Source: Flavobacterium denitrificans DSM 15936
Lineage (GTDB): Bacteria > Bacteroidota > Bacteroidia > Flavobacteriales > Flavobacteriaceae
Reading direction: 5' to 3'
DNA: 64,000 bases
NCBI RefSeq assembly: GCF_000425445.1
Contig: NZ_AUDL01000004.1
Span: 620,001-684,000 of the forward strand
Position numbers and translations under genes: made by a program. Under the pieces are notes generated by a model that was not told the origin of the DNA, did not search any database, and saw nothing but the letters and a program-made list of their open reading frames with translations. This document shows positions 44,884 through 52,723 of this stretch, in pieces. Numbering within the stretch: position 1 is the first letter of the stretch; the number at the start of each line of letters is the position of its first letter.

Positions 44884-45390
44884 ATGGAAATTAAGACTTT
44901 CTGGAGAATTATTATTAAAGGAATTGGTTTATGGCTTTTGATAAATAGTATATATGTTGTTCCACAATTTGCTTCATCTTTTTCTTTTATTCATGATCAA
45001 TTGGATTGGGGAAATTTAATAGCAGTTTGGCTTATAACATTTGGAACGCTTATTTTTTATCTTTTAATAGTAGGTGTTTTTTTGTTTAAAACCGAATGGA
45101 TAGTTAATGTATTAAGGCTAGATAAAAATTTTACAGAGAACAGGATAGACATAAATTTTCCGTACAATAATGTTCTTTCTATTGCAGTAATTGTTATTGG
45201 GGCTCTTGCTTTTGTTGAAGCTATTCCCAAACTATGTTCAACGATTTATGAGTTTTTAAAGCAGAAAGAATTGTTTAGAGATTATTCAGGAGCTTCTTGG
45301 TTGATATTTTATTTTCTAAAAGCACTCGTAGGCTATTTAATGATGACAAATAGCAAGACAGTTGTGAAGCTAATTGACAAAAGAAAATAA
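44884..45390 (+). CDS. Unknown four-helix membrane protein
   Basis: This 168-residue integral membrane protein has predicted helices at ~8-30, 42-68, 100-122 and 138-158, with short loops and a basic end (IDKRK). It lies 22 bp after the preceding unknown gene. No family is recognised. It is followed by a large 27-bp inverted repeat that faces the convergent DtxR-type gene. Confidence 0.7.
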   Translation: MEIKTFWRIIIKGIGLWLLINSIYVVPQFASSFSFIHDQLDWGNLIAVWLITFGTLIFYLLIVGVFLFKTEWIVNVLRLDKNFTENRIDINFPYNNVLSIAVIVIGALAFVEAIPKLCSTIYEFLKQKELFRDYSGASWLIFYFLKALVGYLMMTNSKTVVKLIDKRK

Positions 45391-45424
45391 TCGAGAAAGG
45401 GATTCTGTAAGTAATAAAGCAATA

Positions 45425-45503
45425 TTTGTCAGGCTGAGCGAAGTCGAAGCCCTTACAGAGTGATTCAGCAAGCGGAGGCTTCGACTTCGCTCAGCCTGAC
45501 AAA
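45425..45503. repeat. 27-bp perfect inverted repeat (TTTGTCAGGCTGAGCGAAG arms)
   Basis: The arm at 45425-45451 (TTTGTCAGGCTGAGCGAAG followed by TCGAAGCC) is the exact reverse complement of 45477-45503, with a 25-nt loop. It lies between two convergent genes and could block transcription from both sides. Confidence 0.92.
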
Positions 45504-45563
45504 AGAATAGATCTTCGCGTGTCTCTGTGAAACTACTTTGCGCAACTTTGCGTAATAATTCTC

Positions 45564-46217
45564 TTAAACCAGCTTCACAAACAAATTGGAAGCAATTTTA
45601 TTCGAAATAGATAATTCTCTTTCATTCACCTTAATTTTTACTGATAAATCAAAAGATTCTTTAGAAATAAACTCAATTTTAGAACCTAGAGCAATTCCTT
45701 GTTTGTCCAGATATTTCAAGAATTCGGATGAAGTATCTTTTACGCCTACACATACTCCGGTTTGATTTTCTGATAACTCAGACAAAAGCTGTTTTTCAAT
45801 CTTAATTATTCGGCCGTTAGCATCTGGAATCGGATCGCCATGCGGATCTTCAGTCGGATTTCCTAGAAAATCATCCAAACGATTAATCAATTGTTCCGAT
45901 TTGATGTGTTCTAATTGTTCTGCAATATCATGAACCTCATCCCAGCTGAAATTAAGTTTTTCAACCAAAAACACCTCCCATAAACGGTGTTTTCTCACAA
46001 TCATTTTTGCAGCCAATTTTCCATTTTCAGTCAAAGAAACTCCTTGATATTTTTTATAATTCACCAAATCTTTTTCTGCCAGTTTTTTAAGCATATCAGT
46101 AACCGAGGAAGCTTTCGTTTCCATGATTTCAGCAATAGCATTAGTGCTCACTTCAGTTTCTAAAGCAGCAGTTAGGTGATAGATCGATTTTAGGTAATTT
46201 TCTTCTGAAAAGGTCAT
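45564..46217 (-). CDS. DtxR/MntR-type metal-dependent repressor
   Basis: This 217-residue regulator has an N-terminal winged helix (ENYLKSIYHL, STNAIAEIMETKASSVTDMLKKL). A metal-binding/dimerisation domain follows (RKHRLWEVFLVEKLNFSWDEVHDIAEQLEHIKSEQLINRLDDFLGNP and DPHGDPIP, with the His/Glu ligands). A C-terminal FeoA/SH3-like domain ends the protein. It is upstream of the Nramp-USP gene in the opposite order on the same strand, 98 bp apart, which suggests Mn(II)- or Fe(II)-dependent control of that transporter. Confidence 0.93.
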   Translation of the reverse strand: MTFSEENYLKSIYHLTAALETEVSTNAIAEIMETKASSVTDMLKKLAEKDLVNYKKYQGVSLTENGKLAAKMIVRKHRLWEVFLVEKLNFSWDEVHDIAEQLEHIKSEQLINRLDDFLGNPTEDPHGDPIPDANGRIIKIEKQLLSELSENQTGVCVGVKDTSSEFLKYLDKQGIALGSKIEFISKESFDLSVKIKVNERELSISNKIASNLFVKLV

Positions 46218-46226
46218 TTCTTTTAA

Positions 46227-46311
46227 GGTTCTAAGATTCTAAGTTGCTGAGGTTCTAAGTTTTTCTTTTGAGGCTTAATTAAAAACCTTAGTATCTTAGA
46301 GTCTCAGCATC
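46227..46311. repeat. Inverted phased-octamer arms (RRTTCTAA / TTAGNNTC)
   Basis: Left octamers GGTTCTAA, GATTCTAA, GTTGCTGA and GGTTCTAA (46227-46258). Right arm, opposite sense: TTAGTATC, TTAGAGTC, TCAGCATC (46288-46311). The pair fills the gap between the Nramp-USP and DtxR-type genes. Confidence 0.85.
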
Positions 46312-46314
46312 TTT

Positions 46315-48183
46315 TTATTTAACAATCAACAAAGGTATTGAAATTTTATGTCTCAATTTGTCTACGGTCGTGCCGAAAAGGATATCTTTTAGTCCAGTGT
46401 GGCCGTGGGTTCCCATTACCAAGATGTCAAAATTGCCTTCGTTAATGATTTTCGGAATTACTTTGTTTGGTTTTCCAAAACCAAGTTCTGTTTTTATTTT
46501 GAAGCCTTTTTCTGAAAGCATTTCTTTATATTTCAGTAATAATTTCTCGTCAATCGTAGTTTCATGATCATGAACGTGAACTCCATACATTAATGCACCA
46601 ACGGTTTCTACAATGTGAATGAGTGTATATTCAGTGTCAATACCTCCCAATTCAAAGGCTTTGTTTAAAGCGGCTTCATCAGCTTTTGAGAAATCTACAG
46701 AAACTGCTATGTTTTTGATACTCTGGCTTTCTCGTGGTGTGAATTTAAGTTTTAGATTATGTGGCGAATGATTTATGGCTTTAGATTTGGCTTTTGCAAT
46801 AAAAGGTTTGAAAACAATATATAGCAATAATCCCGCAAATGCAAAAGCAAGAGGAATCACAGTAAACCAAAGTACTGTTGGGTTATTTGAGTTTTCAAGC
46901 CATGAAGTGATTTCGTCGTAAACTAATTTTGCATTTAATGAAACAATGATTGAAGCAATAATCCAAGAAACAACCTGAGTGGTTTTAGAAATATGAAAAC
47001 CATTCATTTTTGATTTATCACTCACAAAATGAATTAACGGAATAATAGCAAATCCCAATTGCAGGCTCAGAATAACTTGGCTTAAAATCAATAATTTGCC
47101 TGTTACACTTTCGCCATAAATATAAATTACGATTAAAGCGGGAACAATGGCAATTAAGCGCGTAATAATTCGGCGAACCCACGGTTGAATGCGCAAATGC
47201 AAATAACCTTCCATAACAATTTGCCCTGCTAAAGTCCCAGTAACGGTCGAGCTCTGTCCAGCGGCAATTAAAGCGACAGCAAATAATATTGGTGCCCATT
47301 TTGTTCCTAGCAAAGGTTCAAGAAATTGATGCGCGTCCTGAATTTCAGCAACTTCAAACATTCCATTTTTATGAAATGTTGCAGCTGCAAGAATTAAAAT
47401 TGCGGCATTAACGAAAAAAGCTAAATTCAAAGCAATTGTCGAATCGATGAGGTTGTATTTTAAGGCTTGTTTAATTCCGGCCGGAGTTCGATCGAATTTT
47501 CTGGTTTGTACTAAAGAAGAATGTAAATACAAATTGTGTGGCATTACTGTTGCGCCAATAATTCCAATTGCAATATACAAAGCGGCCGAATTTGGAATTG
47601 AAGGGACAAGACCGCCAATGATTTTGTGGATTTCAGGCTCGGCGAAGATCATTTCAAAAATAAAAGAAAATCCAATTATGGCAACCAAAGCAATAATAAA
47701 GGCTTCCATTTTTCGAATTCCTTTATTAATCAGGAAAAGCAAGATAAAAGTATCTAAAACAGTAATCAAAACGCCTTCAAGCAACGGAATTCCGAATAAA
47801 AGATTAATCCCGATTGCCATTCCGAGAACTTCTGCCAAATCACAAGCAGCGATGGCAATTTCTGCTAAAAAGTATAAAATGTAGTTGATGTATTTTGAAT
47901 AGGTTTCGCGAGAAGCTTGTGCGAGGTCACGTTGTGTGACAATTCCAAGGCGTGCGCTTAAGCTCTGCAAAAGCAAAGCCATTAAATTGCTCATTAATAA
48001 AACCCATACAAGCGTATAGCCAAACTGACTTCCGCCAGCAATATCTGTTGCCCAGTTACCTGGATCCATGTAGCCAACGCTCACTAAATACGCTGGACCT
48101 AAAAACGCGAGTATTTTCCTGAATCCTGTTTTTTTATGCTCCGTAGCAACGGATTGGTTTACTTCTTCTAAAGATTTGGTCAT
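46315..48183 (-). CDS. Nramp divalent metal transporter fused to a universal stress protein domain
   Basis: This 622-residue protein has an N-terminal Nramp transporter of about 11 helices. The metal-site helices are VGYMDPGNWATDIAGG (Asp40-Asn43) and TVMPHNLYLHSSLV (Met214 region). Nramp proteins move Mn(II)/Fe(II) with protons. After residue ~465 a UspA domain follows (KNIAVSVDFSKADEAALNKAFELG to DILVMGTHGHTGL, GTTVDKLRHKISIPLLIVK), with the ATP-binding G-rich loop MGTHGHTGLKD. This fusion is known in Bacteroidota. The USP part may sense adenine nucleotide or stress. It is likely controlled by the adjacent DtxR-type protein. Confidence 0.93.
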   Translation of the reverse strand: MTKSLEEVNQSVATEHKKTGFRKILAFLGPAYLVSVGYMDPGNWATDIAGGSQFGYTLVWVLLMSNLMALLLQSLSARLGIVTQRDLAQASRETYSKYINYILYFLAEIAIAACDLAEVLGMAIGINLLFGIPLLEGVLITVLDTFILLFLINKGIRKMEAFIIALVAIIGFSFIFEMIFAEPEIHKIIGGLVPSIPNSAALYIAIGIIGATVMPHNLYLHSSLVQTRKFDRTPAGIKQALKYNLIDSTIALNLAFFVNAAILILAAATFHKNGMFEVAEIQDAHQFLEPLLGTKWAPILFAVALIAAGQSSTVTGTLAGQIVMEGYLHLRIQPWVRRIITRLIAIVPALIVIYIYGESVTGKLLILSQVILSLQLGFAIIPLIHFVSDKSKMNGFHISKTTQVVSWIIASIIVSLNAKLVYDEITSWLENSNNPTVLWFTVIPLAFAFAGLLLYIVFKPFIAKAKSKAINHSPHNLKLKFTPRESQSIKNIAVSVDFSKADEAALNKAFELGGIDTEYTLIHIVETVGALMYGVHVHDHETTIDEKLLLKYKEMLSEKGFKIKTELGFGKPNKVIPKIINEGNFDILVMGTHGHTGLKDILFGTTVDKLRHKISIPLLIVK

Positions 48184-48257
48184 TGTAAAAGTATTGTTTT
48201 CACAAATATATGTAAAAATTATGTTTGCTAAACAATATTTTTAGACAAGCCTAAAAC

Positions 48258-48650
48258 TTAAATGTTAGAATTTAAACATTTCGGGCATAAGCCCGACAAT
48301 GTAAAATTGATCTCTTTTACTTTATAATTATGTGGCATAATGTAACTCGGCTTTACATTTTCTAGGCATGTAATTTCATGGCAATTTTCACAGCTAAAAT
48401 GTGCGTGATTATGAATGTGAACTCGTTGATGAGAATGATTACATTTTGCATATTTTACTGTTCCGTCTTGGTTCGAAATTTTGTGAATAATATCATCGTT
48501 TAATAACCTGTCTAGAATTCTATAAATGGTGACACGATCACATATATCATTCAATTGCTTCTGGATTTCGGTGTGCGATAGTGCGGTTTTAGATTTTTCA
48601 AAAACCTCTAAAACGGCTGTCTTTGCTGTAGTGTTACGTGTAGCTTTCAT
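48258..48650 (-). CDS. Fur-family repressor, Zur-like
   Basis: This 130-residue Fur-family regulator has an N-terminal winged helix (HTEIQKQLNDICDRVTIYRILDRLLNDDIIHKI). The dimer/metal domain has a His-rich HSHQRVHIHNHAHFSCENCHE and two CxxC pairs (CENC, CPKC), the structural zinc site. It sits divergently from a MerC-type gene across a perfect 19-bp palindrome. The context and His-rich linker suggest zinc sensing; Fur or PerR cannot be excluded. Confidence 0.88.
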   Translation of the reverse strand: MKATRNTTAKTAVLEVFEKSKTALSHTEIQKQLNDICDRVTIYRILDRLLNDDIIHKISNQDGTVKYAKCNHSHQRVHIHNHAHFSCENCHEITCLENVKPSYIMPHNYKVKEINFTLSGLCPKCLNSNI

Positions 48651-48670
48651 TTTTTGTTTTAAAAAAAATT

Positions 48671-48689
48671 ATCGCAACATTGTTGCGAT
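48671..48689. promoter_or_regulatory. 19-bp perfect palindrome ATCGCAACATTGTTGCGAT, candidate Zur operator
   Basis: It is a 9-1-9 palindrome, the architecture of Fur-family boxes, located 20 bp upstream of the Zur-like gene start. It overlaps the -33 element (48683-48685) of the divergent MerC-type gene. A second, weaker TGCAA/TTGCA palindrome at 48710-48724 overlaps the -7 end. Confidence 0.75.
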
Positions 48690-48711
48690 TGTGTAAAATC
48701 ATGTATATTTG
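48683..48711 (+). promoter_or_regulatory. MerC-type gene promoter (TTG-18-TATATTTG)
   Basis: TTG (48683-48685) is 18 bp before TATATTTG (48704-48711), and the start is 33 bp downstream. The -33 element lies inside the candidate operator, so repressor binding should block it. Confidence 0.65.
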
Positions 48712-48744
48712 CAACAAAATTGCATTAAGCAAATTTAAAATAAA

Positions 48745-49098
48745 ATGAAGAAAATAACGACATCTTTTTACGATATTTTAGGGATTTCAAGCGCGGCATT
48801 TTGCCTCGTTCATTGTTTGATTTTTCCAATCCTGACGATTCTCCCTTTGGGTCTAATTCATAACCCAGTTATCGATTTGATTTTTGCTTCTTTTGGTTTA
48901 TTTGCGATTATCAAAATTATAAAAAAATCCTCTCTTTTGGTGTCTTCCATTTTGGTTGTTTCGATGAGTTTGATTTGGGTCAGTATTTCGAGTGAAATAT
49001 TTTTTGAAATTCATTTAGACTTGATTTATTTCGGAGGATTCGGAATGATCGTTGGTCATTTGCTAAATTATAAATTGCACAAAAAACAAAATCATTAA
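48745..49098 (+). CDS. MerC-domain membrane protein
   Basis: This 117-residue protein has four predicted membrane helices. FCLVHCLIFPIL holds the paired Cys typical of MerC-domain proteins, and it ends HKKQNH. MerC proteins in Hg operons carry mercury; in Bacteroidota single copies next to Zur are thought to be metal-related. The candidate Zur site covers its promoter, and the next gene follows by 10 bp. Confidence 0.85.
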   Translation: MKKITTSFYDILGISSAAFCLVHCLIFPILTILPLGLIHNPVIDLIFASFGLFAIIKIIKKSSLLVSSILVVSMSLIWVSISSEIFFEIHLDLIYFGGFGMIVGHLLNYKLHKKQNH

Positions 49099-49108
49099 AA
49101 ATAGCATT

Positions 49109-50014
49109 ATGAATCAGAAAAATTTTGATGTGATTATCATTGGCGGAAGCTACAGCGGACTTTCAGCTTCTATGAGTTTAGGGCGTTCACTGCGTCAGGT
49201 TTTGGTTATCGACAGTGGTTTGCCTTGCAACAGACAAACACCGTATTCACATAATTTCATTACGCAAGATGGTGAAAAGCCTGCTGTTATTTCTGCGAAA
49301 GCCAAATTACAGGTTGATCTTTATAAAACAGTTCATTTTTATAACGGACTTGCTATAAAAGCGATTAAAAAAGAAAATGGATTTGAAGTTTCAACTGAAT
49401 CTGGGGAAGTTTTCAATTCCAGAAAAATCTTGTTTGCAAGTGGCGTTAAAGATTTGCTTCCAGAAATAAAAGGTTTTGCAGATTGCTGGGGAATTTCGGT
49501 TTTACATTGTCCGTATTGTCATGGTTATGAAGTCAAAAACGAAAAAACAGCGATTATTGCCAATGGCGAAATGGCTTTTGAATACGCAAAACTAATCTCA
49601 AACTGGACAAAAGACCTTCGATTATGCACGAATGGAAAATCGACTTTGACTTTGGAACAAACTCAAATTCTGAAGAAAAAAGGCATTTCAATTTTTGAAG
49701 ATGAAATAGATTCGTTTGAACACAATGATGGATATGTTTCGAATATCGTTTTCAAAAATCAGGAAAAAGTTGAAGTGAAAGCCATTTACGCAAGACCTCC
49801 ATTTGAACAACATTGTTCGTTGCCAGCGGATTTGGGCTGTGATATAAACGAACAAGGTTTGTTAAAAGTCGATGCTATGCAAAAAACAAATGTTCCAGGA
49901 ATTTATGCCAGCGGAGATTGCACGACTCAAATGCGATCTGTGGCTATTGCGGTTTCAACAGGATCTTTCGCCGGAGCGGTTATTAATAAAGATTTTATTG
50001 ATGAAGATTTTTAG
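49109..50014 (+). CDS. FAD/NAD(P)-dependent oxidoreductase, thioredoxin-reductase-like
   Basis: This 301-residue flavoprotein has a FAD Rossmann motif VIIIGGSYSGLSASMSLGRS, the redox-active CxxC in VLHCPYCHGYEV and the C-terminal GIYASGDCTTQMRSVAIAVSTGSFAGAVI. The family is close to thioredoxin reductase, but the CPYC motif and short length point to the ferredoxin/thioredoxin-like or mercuric-reductase-like side group. It is 10 bp after the MerC-type gene, so it is probably in the same, possibly zinc-regulated, transcript. Confidence 0.9.
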   Translation: MNQKNFDVIIIGGSYSGLSASMSLGRSLRQVLVIDSGLPCNRQTPYSHNFITQDGEKPAVISAKAKLQVDLYKTVHFYNGLAIKAIKKENGFEVSTESGEVFNSRKILFASGVKDLLPEIKGFADCWGISVLHCPYCHGYEVKNEKTAIIANGEMAFEYAKLISNWTKDLRLCTNGKSTLTLEQTQILKKKGISIFEDEIDSFEHNDGYVSNIVFKNQEKVEVKAIYARPPFEQHCSLPADLGCDINEQGLLKVDAMQKTNVPGIYASGDCTTQMRSVAIAVSTGSFAGAVINKDFIDEDF

Positions 50015-50033
50015 CAATGCACTGAAAATCTCT

Positions 50034-50167
50034 CGCAAAGTCGCTAAAACGCAAAGTGAATTAAACCATATAAGTCATGTAAGTTCATTTAAAACTAGGC
50101 TTAAATTATCTTACATGACTTATATGGCTTAGAAAAAACAACTTTGCGTCTCTGCGTCTTTGCGAGA
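50034..50167. repeat. Nested inverted arms: outer octamers, inner 9-bp units
   Basis: Outer left CGCAAAGT, CGCTAAAA, CGCAAAGT (50034-50057) pairs with outer right ACTTTGCG, TCTCTGCG, TCTTTGCG (50141-50164) with a few mismatches. Inside, CCATATAAGTCATGTAAG (50066-50083) is the exact reverse complement of 50110-50127. Two repeat families are therefore nested concentrically. Confidence 0.88.
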
Positions 50168-50300
50168 TTAAATAATCAAGCATTTAATAAAAACAACTTT
50201 GCGACTTTGTTTTGTGTGATAAAAACAAAAATCTAACACATTGAATCCAATCCGTTTAAAATTATTGCAACTAGAAACAATATTTGTCAAATTTAATTTT

Positions 50301-50308
50301 TAGTTTTG
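50301..50308 (+). promoter_or_regulatory. -7 box TAGTTTTG for the TonB receptor gene
   Basis: This TAnnTTTG match lies 21 bp before the chosen start. A TTG 14 bp upstream (50284-50286) is shorter spaced than usual. Confidence 0.4.
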
Positions 50309-50329
50309 TCTAAATTTAATTTTATAAGA

Positions 50330-52582
50330 ATGAAATATTTATTTTTGACAATATTAATAATTTCTGCTACACGCCTTTATTCACAAAATATCTCGGGAAA
50401 AATTGACGGACTAATTCCTCCTGGACAGGAAATTAATATCAGTTTATTAAATACAAACTTTAAAACACAAACCGATTCAGTTGGATTTTATAAATTAGAA
50501 AATGTTCCCAAAGGAAATTATAAAATACATGTGAGCTCGACTGGATTCAAAACGATAAATCAGAAAATTTCGGTTTTAGAAAATCAAAACCTAAATCTTG
50601 ATTTTGAATTGAACGAAGATCAAAATGAACTTGACGAAGTTGTAGTTTCGGGAACTTTAAAACCCGTAAAACGATTAGAAAGTGCTGTTCCAGTTGAGGT
50701 TTATTCGCCGGTTTTTTTCAAAAAAAATCCGACACCAAGTATTTACGATGCGCTTCAAAATGTAAATGGCGTTCGGCCACAGTTGAATTGCGGTGTCTGC
50801 AACACGGGCGATATTCATATAAATGGTTTGGAAGGACCTTATACTTTAGTTTTGATTGACGGAATGCCAATTGTGAGCAGTCTTTCGACGGTTTATGGTT
50901 TATCCGGAATTCCGAATTCTTTGGTCGAAAGAATTGAAATTGTAAAAGGCCCGGCTTCGTCTCTTTACGGAAGTGAAGCGGTTGGCGGTTTAATCAATAT
51001 TATTACCAAAAATCCAACAAACGCTCCAATGTTTTCTGCGGATTATTTTACGACGACTTATTTCGAAAACAATCTTGATCTCGGAATGAAGTTTAATGTC
51101 GGAAAAAAAGCTAATGCGCTTTTGGGACTGAATTATTTCAATTACAATCAGGTTGTCGACAAAGACAAAGACAATTTTACGGATGTGACGCTTTCCGACC
51201 GAATTTCGGTTTTTAATAAATGGAGTTTTCTGCGAAATAACAATCGACTTTTTACAGTTGCGGTGCGCGGAATGTATGAAGATCGCTGGGGCGGAGATGT
51301 GCGTTGGGAAAAGAAATTCCGTGGAGGCGATGAAATTTACGGAGAAAGTATTTACACCAAAAGAGCCGAATTAATAGGAAGTTATCAATTGCCATTTGAA
51401 GAAAAATTGATGCTTTCGTTTTCTGGAAACGTTCATTATCAGGATAGCCGTTACGGCACGACTTCGTATATCGCGAATCAGAAAATTGGTTTTTTGCAAT
51501 TGACTTGGGATAAAAAAATCGGAAGAAATGATTTATTGGCCGGAATTGCAAGCCGATATTCGTATTATGATGATAACACAACAGCAACCAAAGAAGCGGA
51601 AAGTACTTGGCTTCCGGGAATTTTTGTTCAGGATGAAATTACATTTTCGCCAAAAAGCCAAGTTTTGGTGGGAATGCGATATGATTATAATTCTATTCAC
51701 GGTTCTATTTTTACACCAAGATTCGCGTATCGATTCAAAGCCAATGAAAACACGATTTTCCGTTTAAATGCGGGAACAGGTTTTAGAGTGGTGAATTTAT
51801 TTACCGAAGATCACGCCGCACTAACAGGTTCAAGAGATGTTGTGATTGCGAATGATTTGAAACCGGAACAATCTGTAAATGTGAATTTGAATTATATTCA
51901 GAAAATTAATTTTGGCAACGGAACGTTTATGGGCATCGAAACAACCGCTTTTTATACCCGTTTTAGCAATAAAATCATTTCTGACTACGAAAGTGATCCA
52001 AACAAGATTATTTACGATAATATCGACGGGTATGCTTTGAGTCAGGGAATAAGCACGAATGTTGATCTTAACTTTCCGTCGGGATTAAAATTTATTGTCG
52101 GGGCAACGGTTTTAGATAATAAAAATGTTCAAAACGGAGTTTCTGAAAGACCTTTTTTAACGGAAAATTTTACAGCAACTTGGAGCATTTCATACAAAAT
52201 ACAACCTTTGAATTTACTACTTGATTATACAGGAAATGTTTACAGTCCGATGAAATTGCCTTTGCTGAGCGAAACCGATCCGCGAAGTCCAAATTCGCCT
52301 TGGTACAGTATTCAGAATATTCAGTTTACCTTTACAGGCTGGAAAAATTTTGAGCTTTATGGCGGAATCAAAAATTTGCTGAATTTTACGCCAATGCAAA
52401 AGAATCCGTTTTTGATTTCGAGAACAAATGATCCTTTTGATAAAAATGTGCAATACGATTCGGCCGGAAAAGTTTTGGTAACGCCCGATAATCCTTATGG
52501 TTTGACTTTTGATACGACTTATGTTTATGGGCAAAACCAAACTATTCGTGGATTTTTGGGATTGCGATATACTTTGAAGTAA
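50330..52582 (+). CDS. TonB-dependent outer-membrane receptor
   Basis: This 750-residue receptor has a signal peptide ending near TRLYSQ and a carboxypeptidase-like regulatory domain (~18-100). The plug starts at ELDEVVVSGT and holds INGLEGPYTLVLIDGMPIV and VERIEIVKGPASSLYGSEAVGGLINIITK; a 22-strand barrel follows, ending GFLGLRYTLK. The start at 50330 gives the signal at the N terminus; an in-frame TTG lies 24 nt upstream, inside the -7 box. An unusual CGVC in RPQLNCGVCNTGDIHI precedes the plug box. The ligand is unknown; the Zur-type genes upstream make zinc or another metal complex a possibility. Confidence 0.93.
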   Translation: MKYLFLTILIISATRLYSQNISGKIDGLIPPGQEINISLLNTNFKTQTDSVGFYKLENVPKGNYKIHVSSTGFKTINQKISVLENQNLNLDFELNEDQNELDEVVVSGTLKPVKRLESAVPVEVYSPVFFKKNPTPSIYDALQNVNGVRPQLNCGVCNTGDIHINGLEGPYTLVLIDGMPIVSSLSTVYGLSGIPNSLVERIEIVKGPASSLYGSEAVGGLINIITKNPTNAPMFSADYFTTTYFENNLDLGMKFNVGKKANALLGLNYFNYNQVVDKDKDNFTDVTLSDRISVFNKWSFLRNNNRLFTVAVRGMYEDRWGGDVRWEKKFRGGDEIYGESIYTKRAELIGSYQLPFEEKLMLSFSGNVHYQDSRYGTTSYIANQKIGFLQLTWDKKIGRNDLLAGIASRYSYYDDNTTATKEAESTWLPGIFVQDEITFSPKSQVLVGMRYDYNSIHGSIFTPRFAYRFKANENTIFRLNAGTGFRVVNLFTEDHAALTGSRDVVIANDLKPEQSVNVNLNYIQKINFGNGTFMGIETTAFYTRFSNKIISDYESDPNKIIYDNIDGYALSQGISTNVDLNFPSGLKFIVGATVLDNKNVQNGVSERPFLTENFTATWSISYKIQPLNLLLDYTGNVYSPMKLPLLSETDPRSPNSPWYSIQNIQFTFTGWKNFELYGGIKNLLNFTPMQKNPFLISRTNDPFDKNVQYDSAGKVLVTPDNPYGLTFDTTYVYGQNQTIRGFLGLRYTLK

Positions 52583-52605
52583 ATGAAATAATGTAATTCA
52601 TAATT

Positions 52606-52706
52606 AAACTGGACTGAAGTCCAGCCCTACAAAATAGTTCGTTCCGTTGGAACTTAAAGAGCCAGAGGCTCGATTTATGTTGTAGGGCTGGACTTCAGTC
52701 CAGTTT
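52606..52706. repeat. 24-bp inverted repeat enclosing two 5-3-5 hairpins
   Basis: The outer arms contain CTGGACTGAAGTCCAG followed by CCCTACAA (left) and its exact reverse complement (right, 52681-52704). Each is itself a 7-2-7 hairpin. Between them lie GTTCC-GTT-GGAAC (52641-52653) and GAGCC-AGA-GGCTC (52659-52671), with the 5-3-5 layout of the 31-32 kb hairpins. Confidence 0.9.
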
Positions 52707-52723
52707 AGTTCAAACAAAATAAA

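Larger units (their letters stand above)
50015..50329. other. 315-bp intergenic region before the TonB receptor
   Basis: No coding region is convincing here. It contains a nested repeat (50034-50167) and, near the right end, a Zur-box-like half site (TTGCAAC at 50265) and the -7 box at 50301-50308. Confidence 0.65.

Noticed and set aside
47447..47884. 145-residue plus-strand frame inside the Nramp-USP gene
   Set aside because: It is the complement of membrane-helix codons; no start context and no family.
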